Source: Rhodospirillaceae bacterium
Lineage (GTDB): Bacteria > Pseudomonadota > Alphaproteobacteria > UBA7985
Direction of reading: 5' to 3'
DNA length: 9,914 nucleotides
NCBI GenBank assembly: GCA_002700865.1
Contig: PAFB01000095.1
Location: 1-9,914, forward strand
Shown piece by piece: positions 1-5,933 of the stretch. Made by a program: the position numbers and the translations under genes. Under the pieces are notes generated by a model. It was given only the letters and a program-made list of their open reading frames with translations. It was not told where the DNA came from and did no database searches. Every line of letters starts with the position of its first letter. Within the stretch, counting starts at the first letter, position 1.

Positions 1-157
1 CGCCGTTGGTTGGCTCTGCAATCAGTTGCAGGCGCGGGTTCTGCGACCCGATCAGCAACAGACGCACCAGATCAAAACCCATGGCTTCCAACATGGAAAC
101 AATATCGTCTTCAATCCGGGCCAAAGGACCAACAGGGCGCTCAAGGCGTTCCATCAT
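1..157 (-). CDS. rimP: Ribosome maturation factor RimP, N-terminal part (cut by window edge)
   Basis: The reverse complement of 157-2 translates to 52 residues beginning MMERLERPVGPLARIEDDIV. It continues with a stretch like the conserved start of RimP (GFDLVRLLLIGSQNPRLQLI) and an acidic/Asn-rich end (AEPTNG) just before the edge. RimP helps assemble the 30S subunit in the cytoplasm. Only the N-terminal alpha/beta domain is visible; the rest lies beyond base 1. Two ATG codons are adjacent (155-157 and 152-154) and either could be the start. No Shine-Dalgarno-like sequence is visible upstream. The gene starts 36 nt after the U-tract of the trmB terminator, so it probably has its own promoter and opens a new transcript. 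The call rests on these residues and on the neighbouring trmB. Confidence 0.85.
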   Translation of the reverse strand, partial: MMERLERPVGPLARIEDDIVSMLEAMGFDLVRLLLIGSQNPRLQLIAEPTNG

Positions 158-193
158 TCGAGTGCAGTTTCAGCAAGTAAGGTGGGGTGGTAG

Positions 194-223
194 AAAACAA
201 AAAAGCGAGCCGATGGCCCGCTT
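194..223 (-). terminator. Rho-independent terminator downstream of trmB
   Basis: Read on the minus strand, AAGCGGGCC (223-215) pairs with GGCTCGCTT (211-203) around a 3-nt ATC loop. This gives a 9-bp stem with one G-U pair. It is followed by a T-tract interrupted by one G (TTTTTTGTTTT, ending at 194). It lies 63 nt after the trmB stop and separates trmB from rimP. The plus-strand reading has only a poor T-run, so it is assigned to the minus strand. Confidence 0.88.
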
Positions 224-286
224 GTTTCCAAGGGCGTCACATGAAACTCAAAGAGACATTCACGGGCCAACACCGCTTACATAGGC

Positions 287-1045
287 TCAATCGGGCACGC
301 GCTCAAGACTTAAATACAAAGGCTTACGTCCTTCCCTCACTGCTTTAGCCTCATAGCGGGTTTGAGGCCAGTCAGCCGCCCGCCGCCGCCAATCGTCCGC
401 GCCCGCCGCTGTCCAGCGAAATTTAGGGTGCGCCAGGGCAATCCGGGCCATCCAGGGTTGGTAGTCGGCGTGGTCGGTCGCCAGCCGCAACTCACCGCCG
501 GGACGAAGGGCGCGGGCCAGAGCATCCATCATCGCCGGCTGGATGATACGACGGTCCCAATGGCGCTTTTTCGGCCAAGGGTCGGGATGCAGGATAAAGG
601 CCCGCTCGACGCTGGCTTCCGGGACGCCTTCGACCAGCACGCGACCGTCACCGTGCAGAATCCGAACGTTGCTCAGGGCCTGATCGTGCAGGTGCCGAAC
701 CGCTGAGGCGACGCCATTGAGGAAGAACTCAGCGCCGATCAGACGCACGTCGGGGTTGGTTGCCGCCTGCCAGGCCAGATGCTCCCCCGCACCAATCCCC
801 ACTTCCAGCCAAAGCCGCTTGGGCAGCGCGCCACCGCCATCATCAAACAGGGACGGCAGATCAATCGTGCCATCGTCATTGGGGACACAGGCCAGCTCGG
901 GCAGCACCTCGGTCATCATCCGTGCCATTTTGGGCTTCAGAGGACGACCCGACAGCCGCCCCCACAAGGTACGAATTCCGTCCTTGGCAGTCGTGTCTTT
1001 GCCGCGATAGGGCTGAAATTCAGTGGCGGAGGGTGGTTTCGACAT
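287..1045 (-). CDS. trmB: tRNA (guanine-N7)-methyltransferase TrmB
   Basis: A 252-residue SAM-dependent enzyme that makes m7G at position 46 of the tRNA variable loop in the cytoplasm. Visible motifs in order are: an N-terminal basic segment (LWGRLSGRPLKPKMARMM, residues 27-44); the SAM-binding loop LEVGIGAGEHL (80-90); GAEFF (104-108), whose acidic residue ends the second strand; the family signature HPDPWPKKRH (153-162); TDHADY (190-195); and the C-terminal TRYEAKAVREGR (229-240), typical of tRNA binding in this family. Length is normal for alphaproteobacterial TrmB, with an extra loop around residues 55-76. ATG at 1043-1045 is the best start because the basic segment begins soon after, although no clear Shine-Dalgarno is visible. 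The xre gene ends 69 nt upstream. In many relatives metK sits in that gap; here it is absent. The transcript ends at the hairpin 194-223. Confidence 0.95.
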   Translation of the reverse strand: MSKPPSATEFQPYRGKDTTAKDGIRTLWGRLSGRPLKPKMARMMTEVLPELACVPNDDGTIDLPSLFDDGGGALPKRLWLEVGIGAGEHLAWQAATNPDVRLIGAEFFLNGVASAVRHLHDQALSNVRILHGDGRVLVEGVPEASVERAFILHPDPWPKKRHWDRRIIQPAMMDALARALRPGGELRLATDHADYQPWMARIALAHPKFRWTAAGADDWRRRAADWPQTRYEAKAVREGRKPLYLSLERVPD

Positions 1046-1114
1046 GGCCCCGATCTGCCCAAAGCAGAACCACAGGTCAAGGCTTAGCGCGTCACGGCGG
1101 ACGCTATACCGCTC

Positions 1115-1585
1115 TTACAGGGGCGGTTCGGAAATGGTGTAGTCGACCGCAAGCACCATCTGCAAAATCGCGCGGCGGAGCTTGATGTCGTCAATTTTGA
1201 TGAAGGCGCGTACCAATTCGCTGAGTTGAGAATCGCCCATGCGATCAACGCCTTCAAAATCGACGCTTTCTTCTTTGAGTCCTATGGGTGCGCCGGAGGC
1301 ACTTTCGCAGCTTTCTTCATGGTATTCATCGAAGAAGTACTGGATTGGCACATTCAGGGCTTTGGCCAGTTCGTAGAGGCGGCCCGCGGAAACGCGATTG
1401 GAGCCGCGCTCGTATTTTTGAACCTGCTGAAACGATAGATCCACAGACTTGGCAAGTTCTTCCTGCGTCCAACCGCGAACTAAACGCCGTGTTTTTATAC
1501 GTTTTCCAACGTGGACATCGATTGGATTGCCCAAACCCAAAGCGGTGGAGGGTCTACCCCGTTTGCGTGGCGCCGATTCTGACAA
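1115..1585 (-). CDS. XRE-family helix-turn-helix DNA-binding protein
   Basis: A 156-residue protein with one Cro/C1-type HTH domain at about residues 24-80 (VGKRIKTRRLVRGWTQEELA, then LSFQQVQKYERGSNRVSAGR). Residues 51-61 (SFQQVQKYERG) match the recognition-helix pattern of the group found beside lnt in alphaproteobacteria. The N-terminus is basic with an AT-hook-like KRGRP core (8-12). The C-terminal half (85-156) is acidic, then helical (SELVRAFIKIDDIKLRRAILQMV, split here by no visible break), and could mediate dimerisation. The start is TTG at 1583-1585: an in-frame TAA lies upstream and no ATG is available before the HTH. An AAAGG stretch 11 nt upstream could serve as Shine-Dalgarno. A perfect inverted repeat surrounds this region. 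Target genes are unknown; self-regulation is an inference. It lies between lnt and trmB. Confidence 0.9.
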   Translation of the reverse strand: MSESAPRKRGRPSTALGLGNPIDVHVGKRIKTRRLVRGWTQEELAKSVDLSFQQVQKYERGSNRVSAGRLYELAKALNVPIQYFFDEYHEESCESASGAPIGLKEESVDFEGVDRMGDSQLSELVRAFIKIDDIKLRRAILQMVLAVDYTISEPPL

Positions 1586-1623
1586 GCTGATTCGAACCTT
1601 TGTAAAGATGGATTAATCAGCTT
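1584..1623 (-). promoter_or_regulatory. Perfect 9-bp inverted repeat spanning the xre ribosome-binding region
   Basis: AAGCTGATT at 1584-1592 and AATCAGCTT at 1615-1623 are exact reverse complements separated by 22 nt (centres 31 bp apart, about three helical turns). On the xre mRNA the second arm covers the first two bases of the TTG start codon, and the AAAGG Shine-Dalgarno candidate falls in the loop. It could be a dyad operator for the XRE protein or an RNA hairpin that masks the start codon. The repeat is directly visible; its role is inferred. No T-run follows, so it is not a terminator. Confidence 0.5.
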
Positions 1624-1662
1624 CATTAGGTACATATGCTTCAATATTACATCAAATAAAAT

Positions 1663-3207
1663 CTAACGACGTGCCCAGTAATATCCAATATTTGATCGGA
1701 GTCGTGCAAACACACTAAAAAGAAGTATCCCACAAATAGTCAGCCAAAAACTTATGCGCGAATTCATGCTAAACGGCGTTTCTGGGAGGTTTACAGGCAA
1801 AGGCAGATTCACGACCTCAGTTGCCCCGTAACCAATCCGGTGTCTGACCCGTCCAGCGGCATCGATCACGCCGGAAATGCCTGTTCCGCCGACCCTGACC
1901 ATGGGCAGGCCCTCTTCAACAGCGCGGAAGCGGGCGAAAATGAAGTGCTGGCGCGGGCCGGACGTGTTGCCGTACCAGCCATCGTTGGAAATATTCACCA
2001 TCCACTCTGGTCTTGGTTCACCGGGTTTGATGACTTTGCCCGGGAAAATCATTTCGTAGCAGATCAGCGGTGAGACCGGCGGCAGGCCGGGTATGGTCCA
2101 GGTGCTCAGCCCCGGTCCTTCCCAGAATGAACCGGCTGAGAACGTTGCGACCGGTATCCAGCGGACAAACCAGGGTTTGTACTCGCCAAAGGGGACCAGA
2201 TGGGCTTTGTCATGTCGGTCGAGAATGCCGCCTTCGTTCAGCACATAGGCCGTGTTGGTCGGTATCGGGTTGTCGCCGGGTGAGGCCCCCAGACCGCCAG
2301 TGATAATCAGGCTGTCATCGGGCAGATCCCTGATCACCCAGTCGAGCTCCTCGGGGAAATAGTCGATGAAGAACTGGATCGACGTCTCGGACCAGATCGC
2401 CACGTCGTGCGTGTTATCGCCGCTGAAAGTCATGGACTTGAGATCGCGCACCCGCTGCTGTTTGGCGGCATCATCCAATCTCATCAGGGTGTTTGTACCC
2501 GGCTGGACCAGCCGCACGACGGTGTCGGTGGAGCCGGCCGACTCTGCGCCGATAGCATTCAGGCGCCACAGGCCAAAGCCCAGCAGCAGGATCAGGGGCA
2601 GAGTGGTCACAGCCAAAGCCTGCGCCGGTCGGCGTTGGGCGAGCAAAGCCGGGCCGCTGGCGCTCAGCGTTGTCAGCGCGGTCAGACCAAAGACCCCAAT
2701 CCACGCCGATAGCTGCATGGTCAGGGGATGGAAACCCCATACGGTACCCAGGGGGCCCCAGGGCAGCCCGGTCATCACCCAGCCGCGAAACCCTTCTGCG
2801 CCCATCGCCATCGCCGCAAAGATCAGCAGCGCACTGGTCAGACCCAGCTTCAGCCGACCCGCAACAAACCAGCCTGCCAGCCACCAGGGGCTCTGCACCA
2901 GCGCCAAAAACGCTGGCAGACCCAGGACGGCAAAGGGCGTTACCCACCAATAGGTAGCCAGATCAACAGCAACGACCCAACCCAGCCAGTACATGCCCCC
3001 GACAATCTGCCCCCACCAGAACATAAACACGAAGGCCAGCGCCGCTCGCCAGCCGGTTCGACTGAGGATCAGCGGTAGGGCGAGGGGATAGGCGATCCAG
3101 AGCACGGGCAAAACCCACAGCGGCGGTTGCGCCAAGGCAGTCGTCAATCCGAGGATAAACAGTAGTAGCGCACCCGGACCTGTGCGTACGCGCGCAAAGC
3201 GGTCCAT
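1663..3207 (-). CDS. lnt: Apolipoprotein N-acyltransferase Lnt
   Basis: A 514-residue inner-membrane enzyme that adds the third acyl chain to the N-terminal cysteine of lipoproteins, the last step after Lgt and LspA. Residues 12-215 hold several hydrophobic segments, for example 11-27, 30-48, 54-80, 91-117, 122-137 and 197-215. The periplasmic nitrilase-like domain spans about 228-470, and a final membrane segment lies at 486-502. The catalytic triad is intact: Glu274 in WSETSIQFF, Lys334 in DKAHLVPFGEY and Cys383 in PLICYEMIFPG. The conserved NISNDGWYG (405-413) and VRVGGTGISG (437-446) follow. Length is normal. The ATG at 3205-3207 lies 20 nt after the corC stop, so the two are probably cotranscribed. 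The last 30 or so codons are AT-richer than the rest of the gene and merge into the AT-rich tract upstream of xre. Confidence 0.97.
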   Translation of the reverse strand: MDRFARVRTGPGALLLFILGLTTALAQPPLWVLPVLWIAYPLALPLILSRTGWRAALAFVFMFWWGQIVGGMYWLGWVVAVDLATYWWVTPFAVLGLPAFLALVQSPWWLAGWFVAGRLKLGLTSALLIFAAMAMGAEGFRGWVMTGLPWGPLGTVWGFHPLTMQLSAWIGVFGLTALTTLSASGPALLAQRRPAQALAVTTLPLILLLGFGLWRLNAIGAESAGSTDTVVRLVQPGTNTLMRLDDAAKQQRVRDLKSMTFSGDNTHDVAIWSETSIQFFIDYFPEELDWVIRDLPDDSLIITGGLGASPGDNPIPTNTAYVLNEGGILDRHDKAHLVPFGEYKPWFVRWIPVATFSAGSFWEGPGLSTWTIPGLPPVSPLICYEMIFPGKVIKPGEPRPEWMVNISNDGWYGNTSGPRQHFIFARFRAVEEGLPMVRVGGTGISGVIDAAGRVRHRIGYGATEVVNLPLPVNLPETPFSMNSRISFWLTICGILLFSVFARLRSNIGYYWARR

Positions 3208-3227
3208 GGGGTCAAGTGTCCCGGCGC

Positions 3228-4271
3228 TCAGCGGTCCGCAGCGTGCGCAAGCGGCTCGCCGGACTCACCGGTTTTGTCAGTGCTGCCCAAAGAATCATCC
3301 AAAGCCTCGCCTGAAGATTCAGCCGAAGCTTCGCCCGCTTCACCGGACGCAACAGCCAGTCTGCGGCGGCGTCTCAGGGGGTTGGTGGCCGGCTCGATAT
3401 GCACCCGACGAATGCGCCGGGGGTCGGCGTCCATCACCATGAACCGCCACCCCGAATCGTGGATCAAAACCTCACCCCGGATCGGCACGCGACCCGCAAG
3501 TGAGAACACCAGTCCGCCCAGCGTATCAAAGTCTTCCTCACGGTCTTCATCGGTCAAAAATGCGCCAATGCGGTATTCTAGCTCCGTCAGCTCCAACCGC
3601 GCGTGCGCTTCGAATTCATTGTCACCGATGGCAAGGATGCTGCCGTTGTCTTCGTCGTGCTCGTCCTGAATGTCACCGACGATCTCTTCGACCAGGTCTT
3701 CGATGGTCAGCAGGCCGTCGATACCGCCGTGTTCATCGACCACAAAGGCCATGTGTCGGCGCTTGGTGCGCATATCGAGCAACATGTCGAGAACGGGCAT
3801 TGACGGGGCGACGAAAATCGGTGGTCGGAGGATCGAGCGCAGGCCTTCATTTGACCCGCGTGCTTTGGCGGCCAGCAGGTCTTTGATGTGGACCAGCCCG
3901 CGGATATCGTCCTTGTCCTCACCGTAGACTGGCAAACGCGAATGCCCTTCGGCAGCGGCGACTTCGATAACATCATCGATGGAAGCATCCACCTCAACAG
4001 CGATGATTTCGGCGCGGGGGACGAGTACGTCTTCCACCGTGCGGTCTTTGAGCTGCAGGATATTGGACAACATCTTGCGCTCATCAGCACCAAAGCCGCT
4101 GCTTTCATCGTGATCCTGAGACTCAAGAATGGTCTCGATCGCGTCCCGGTCACTGCGCGGAGTGCGGACAAGTCTCAACAGCGCAGCAAAGCCTGCGCTC
4201 ACCCGACCACGCACACCGGCGGGTTGGGAGGGTTCGGAACTCGAAGGGGAGGGGTCGGCGGACGTTGTCAT
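3228..4271 (-). CDS. corC: CorC/HlyC-type CBS-domain protein (hemolysin-like, transporter-associated)
   Basis: Coded as 347 residues from ATG 4269-4271. An in-frame TTG at 4304 would add 11 residues; neither start has a visible Shine-Dalgarno. Numbering from the ATG: a Ser/Pro-rich N-terminus; an ADERKMLSNILQLKDRTVEDVLVPR segment (about 62-86, shortened here to its key parts DERKML and VEDVLVPR), typical of the region before the first CBS domain; CBS 1 about 80-140 (HSRLPVYGEDKDDIRGLVHI); CBS 2 about 145-200 (MAFVVDEHGGIDGLLTIEDL); and the CorC_HlyC domain about 212-295 (DTLGGLVFSLAGRVP). There is no membrane-spanning DUF21 domain, so this is the soluble YbeX/CorC form. In E. coli that form is linked to Mg/Co efflux and ribosome metabolism. 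The last 50 residues are low-complexity: RRRRR, then an acidic Ser/Glu/Ala tail. It lies in the ybeY-corC-lnt run that is conserved across Proteobacteria. Confidence 0.92.
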   Translation of the reverse strand: MTTSADPSPSSSEPSQPAGVRGRVSAGFAALLRLVRTPRSDRDAIETILESQDHDESSGFGADERKMLSNILQLKDRTVEDVLVPRAEIIAVEVDASIDDVIEVAAAEGHSRLPVYGEDKDDIRGLVHIKDLLAAKARGSNEGLRSILRPPIFVAPSMPVLDMLLDMRTKRRHMAFVVDEHGGIDGLLTIEDLVEEIVGDIQDEHDEDNGSILAIGDNEFEAHARLELTELEYRIGAFLTDEDREEDFDTLGGLVFSLAGRVPIRGEVLIHDSGWRFMVMDADPRRIRRVHIEPATNPLRRRRRLAVASGEAGEASAESSGEALDDSLGSTDKTGESGEPLAHAADR

Positions 4272-4366
4272 TGCGGGTTTGAGAGTGTCTGCACACTGAG
4301 GCAAAATTGCGGGGGCCGTCCCGGAAGGGGTCGAGGCCGCTTTGAATTTGATCCGTGGTGCTCTGT

Positions 4367-4897
4367 TTACTCCGCGCTTTCTCCGTAAGGGTCAGGGTAA
4401 CCGAGGTCTCGCATAGCCAGCCTTTCCAGACCTTCCATCAACTCGGCTTGATCCTCTTCAATATGGTCAAAACCCAGCAAATGCAAAACCCCGTGAATTA
4501 TCAGGTGGCTAAGGTGGGCATCTGGGGCCTTTTCCTGTGCCAGAGCTTCTCGGAAGACAGTTTCACCCGCCAGAGCCAAATCACCCCAGTACACCGCCGA
4601 TCCGTCGGCTTGGCCCTGCTCCATGATGTCTTCAGGGTCATGGCCCTCAAAACTCGGCCACGACAGCACATTTGTCGGCTCGGGCTTCGCGCGGAAGTCA
4701 GCATTTAACCGGGCGACCCGGGTATCGTCGAGAAAGGCGACCGACAGGGCAGCATCGGCTTCCCAATGATCAAACCCAGCGCTCTCCAAGCCGACGTGAA
4801 AGGCCGCTGTGACGGCGCGGTCAGTCAGGGTCACGAGGTCGTCATCGGAAAAGGCGGGCCAAGCGGCCGGAACATCGAGGATCAGTTCCGGTCTCAT
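4367..4897 (-). CDS. ybeY: Endoribonuclease / rRNA maturation factor YbeY
   Basis: A 176-residue zinc-dependent endoribonuclease of the UPF0054 family, involved in 16S rRNA 3' end maturation and 70S quality control in the cytoplasm. The metal site HGVLHLLGFDH (135-145) carries the three histidines H135, H139 and H145. Upstream are the conserved N65xxFRxK (NADFRAK, 65-71), PTNVLSWP (74-81) and the YWGDLALAGE segment (103-112). The last of these corresponds to the usual LGDIvIs motif. Length is normal for the alphaproteobacterial form. Its ATG (4895-4897) overlaps the phoH stop codon in an ATGA, which indicates translational coupling. The C-terminal PYGESAE tail is short and acidic. Confidence 0.96.
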   Translation of the reverse strand: MRPELILDVPAAWPAFSDDDLVTLTDRAVTAAFHVGLESAGFDHWEADAALSVAFLDDTRVARLNADFRAKPEPTNVLSWPSFEGHDPEDIMEQGQADGSAVYWGDLALAGETVFREALAQEKAPDAHLSHLIIHGVLHLLGFDHIEEDQAELMEGLERLAMRDLGYPDPYGESAE

Positions 4898-5913
4898 TCC
4901 TGATCCGCATTGGTTTTGTAGGCCTCGGCTTCAGGCTTGGGCGCGGCGTCGTAGGCCTTAATAATTCGGCCCACCAGCGGATGACGGACGACATCATCGG
5001 CGTTGAATCGCTTCACGGCCACACCCTCAACCCCGCGCAAGGTGTCCAGAGCATCACGCAGGCCGCTTTTCACCCCGCGTGGCAAGTCAACCTGGCTCAG
5101 GTCCCCATTGACCACCATGCGCGAGCCTTCGCCCAGGCGGGTCAGGAACATTTTCATTTGCGCCGCTGTGGTGTTTTGCGCTTCGTCGAGAATTACAAAG
5201 GCCTCTGACAGCGTTCGCCCCCGCATGAAAGCCAGCGGTGCGATCTCAATAGACCCGGCCTCAATCCGTTTTTCCACCTGATCGCGCGGCAACATGTCGT
5301 AAAGCGCGTCGTACAGGGGGCGCAGGTAGGGATCGACTTTTTCCTTCATGTCACCGGGCAAGAACCCCAGTCGCTCACCGGCTTCAACAGCGGGCCGTGA
5401 CAGGATCAGCCGGCGGACTTTGCCTTCCAGCAGGTGCGAAATGGCCATGGCCGCTGCCAGATAGGTTTTTCCTGTGCCCGCGGGACCGACACCAAAAGTC
5501 AGCTCATGATCGCGCATCGCAACCAGATAATCGGCCTGCCCCGGTGAGCGCGGCGAAATCGACTTTTTGCGGGTGGTGATAGCGACGGTATTGGCGGCGG
5601 GCTGGCCTTGGAACAAGTCCTTGTCCGCGCCGTTCTGTTCGACATGGTGACGGCCCATGCGGATGGCAGCTTCGACGTCAGCAGGCTCCACAATCAAACC
5701 CCGTCGGGCGCGGTCGTAGAGGCTTTCCAGCACGGCAAAGCCCAGTTCGACCGACTCTGTCTCCCCATGCAGCACGATTTCATCGGAACGGTTGGCGATG
5801 TCCAAGCTCAAGCGTTCTTCGATCAACGCCAAGTTCGCATCCCCAACCCCGCAAACGTCCAGTGCCAATCTTGCGTCTGCAAATTGGAAGGCATGCGATG
5901 TTGCTTGGGTCAT
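4894..5913 (-). CDS. PhoH-like ATPase (YbeZ type)
   Basis: A 339-residue P-loop ATPase of the PhoH/YbeZ family, commonly named PhoH-like protein and a partner of YbeY in rRNA processing in bacteria where this was tested. The N-terminal domain (about 1-100, with the conserved GDANLALIEERL at 24-35) resembles the KH-like RNA-binding part. The helicase-like domain follows: Walker A GPAGTGKT (143-150), AGERLGFLPGDMKEKVDPYL (178-197), Walker B VILDEAQN (240-247), and the sensor-like GDLSQVDLP (270-278). A charged tail (AAPKPEAEAYKTNADQE) ends the protein. The ATG is 20 nt after the miaB stop and has no obvious Shine-Dalgarno. The stop overlaps the ybeY start by 4 nt. A functional link with ybeY is supported both by this overlap and by the conserved gene order. 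Confidence 0.95.
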   Translation of the reverse strand: MTQATSHAFQFADARLALDVCGVGDANLALIEERLSLDIANRSDEIVLHGETESVELGFAVLESLYDRARRGLIVEPADVEAAIRMGRHHVEQNGADKDLFQGQPAANTVAITTRKKSISPRSPGQADYLVAMRDHELTFGVGPAGTGKTYLAAAMAISHLLEGKVRRLILSRPAVEAGERLGFLPGDMKEKVDPYLRPLYDALYDMLPRDQVEKRIEAGSIEIAPLAFMRGRTLSEAFVILDEAQNTTAAQMKMFLTRLGEGSRMVVNGDLSQVDLPRGVKSGLRDALDTLRGVEGVAVKRFNADDVVRHPLVGRIIKAYDAAPKPEAEAYKTNADQE

Positions 5914-5933
5914 GGAGCTTTGGCTTTCATCAG

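Noticed and set aside
1052..1080. Possible trmB promoter TTGACC-17-CAGATC
   Set aside because: The -35 box is good but the -10 match is poor and only 6 nt from the ATG. Without data, read-through from xre is as likely, so it is not listed as a feature.
1098..1134. Short hairpin at the xre stop codon (ACCGCTC/GGGCGGT)
   Set aside because: On the minus-strand RNA it has a C-A mismatch and no T-run after it, so it is not a convincing terminator.
1586..1603. tRNA T-loop-like GGTTCGAATC upstream of xre
   Set aside because: The flanking bases do not form the 5-bp T-stem, and no acceptor, D or anticodon arm can be built around it. It is just a palindromic TTCGAA in the xre leader.
2366..2953. Plus-strand open frame of 195 codons
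   Set aside because: Antisense to lnt with no domain. It is rich in Ser, Arg and Pro, a typical shadow of a GC-rich gene.
3888..4388. Plus-strand open frame of 166 codons spanning the corC 5' end and the gap before it
   Set aside because: It covers the corC-ybeY gap, but its sequence has no recognisable features and the coding signal is clearly on the minus strand.
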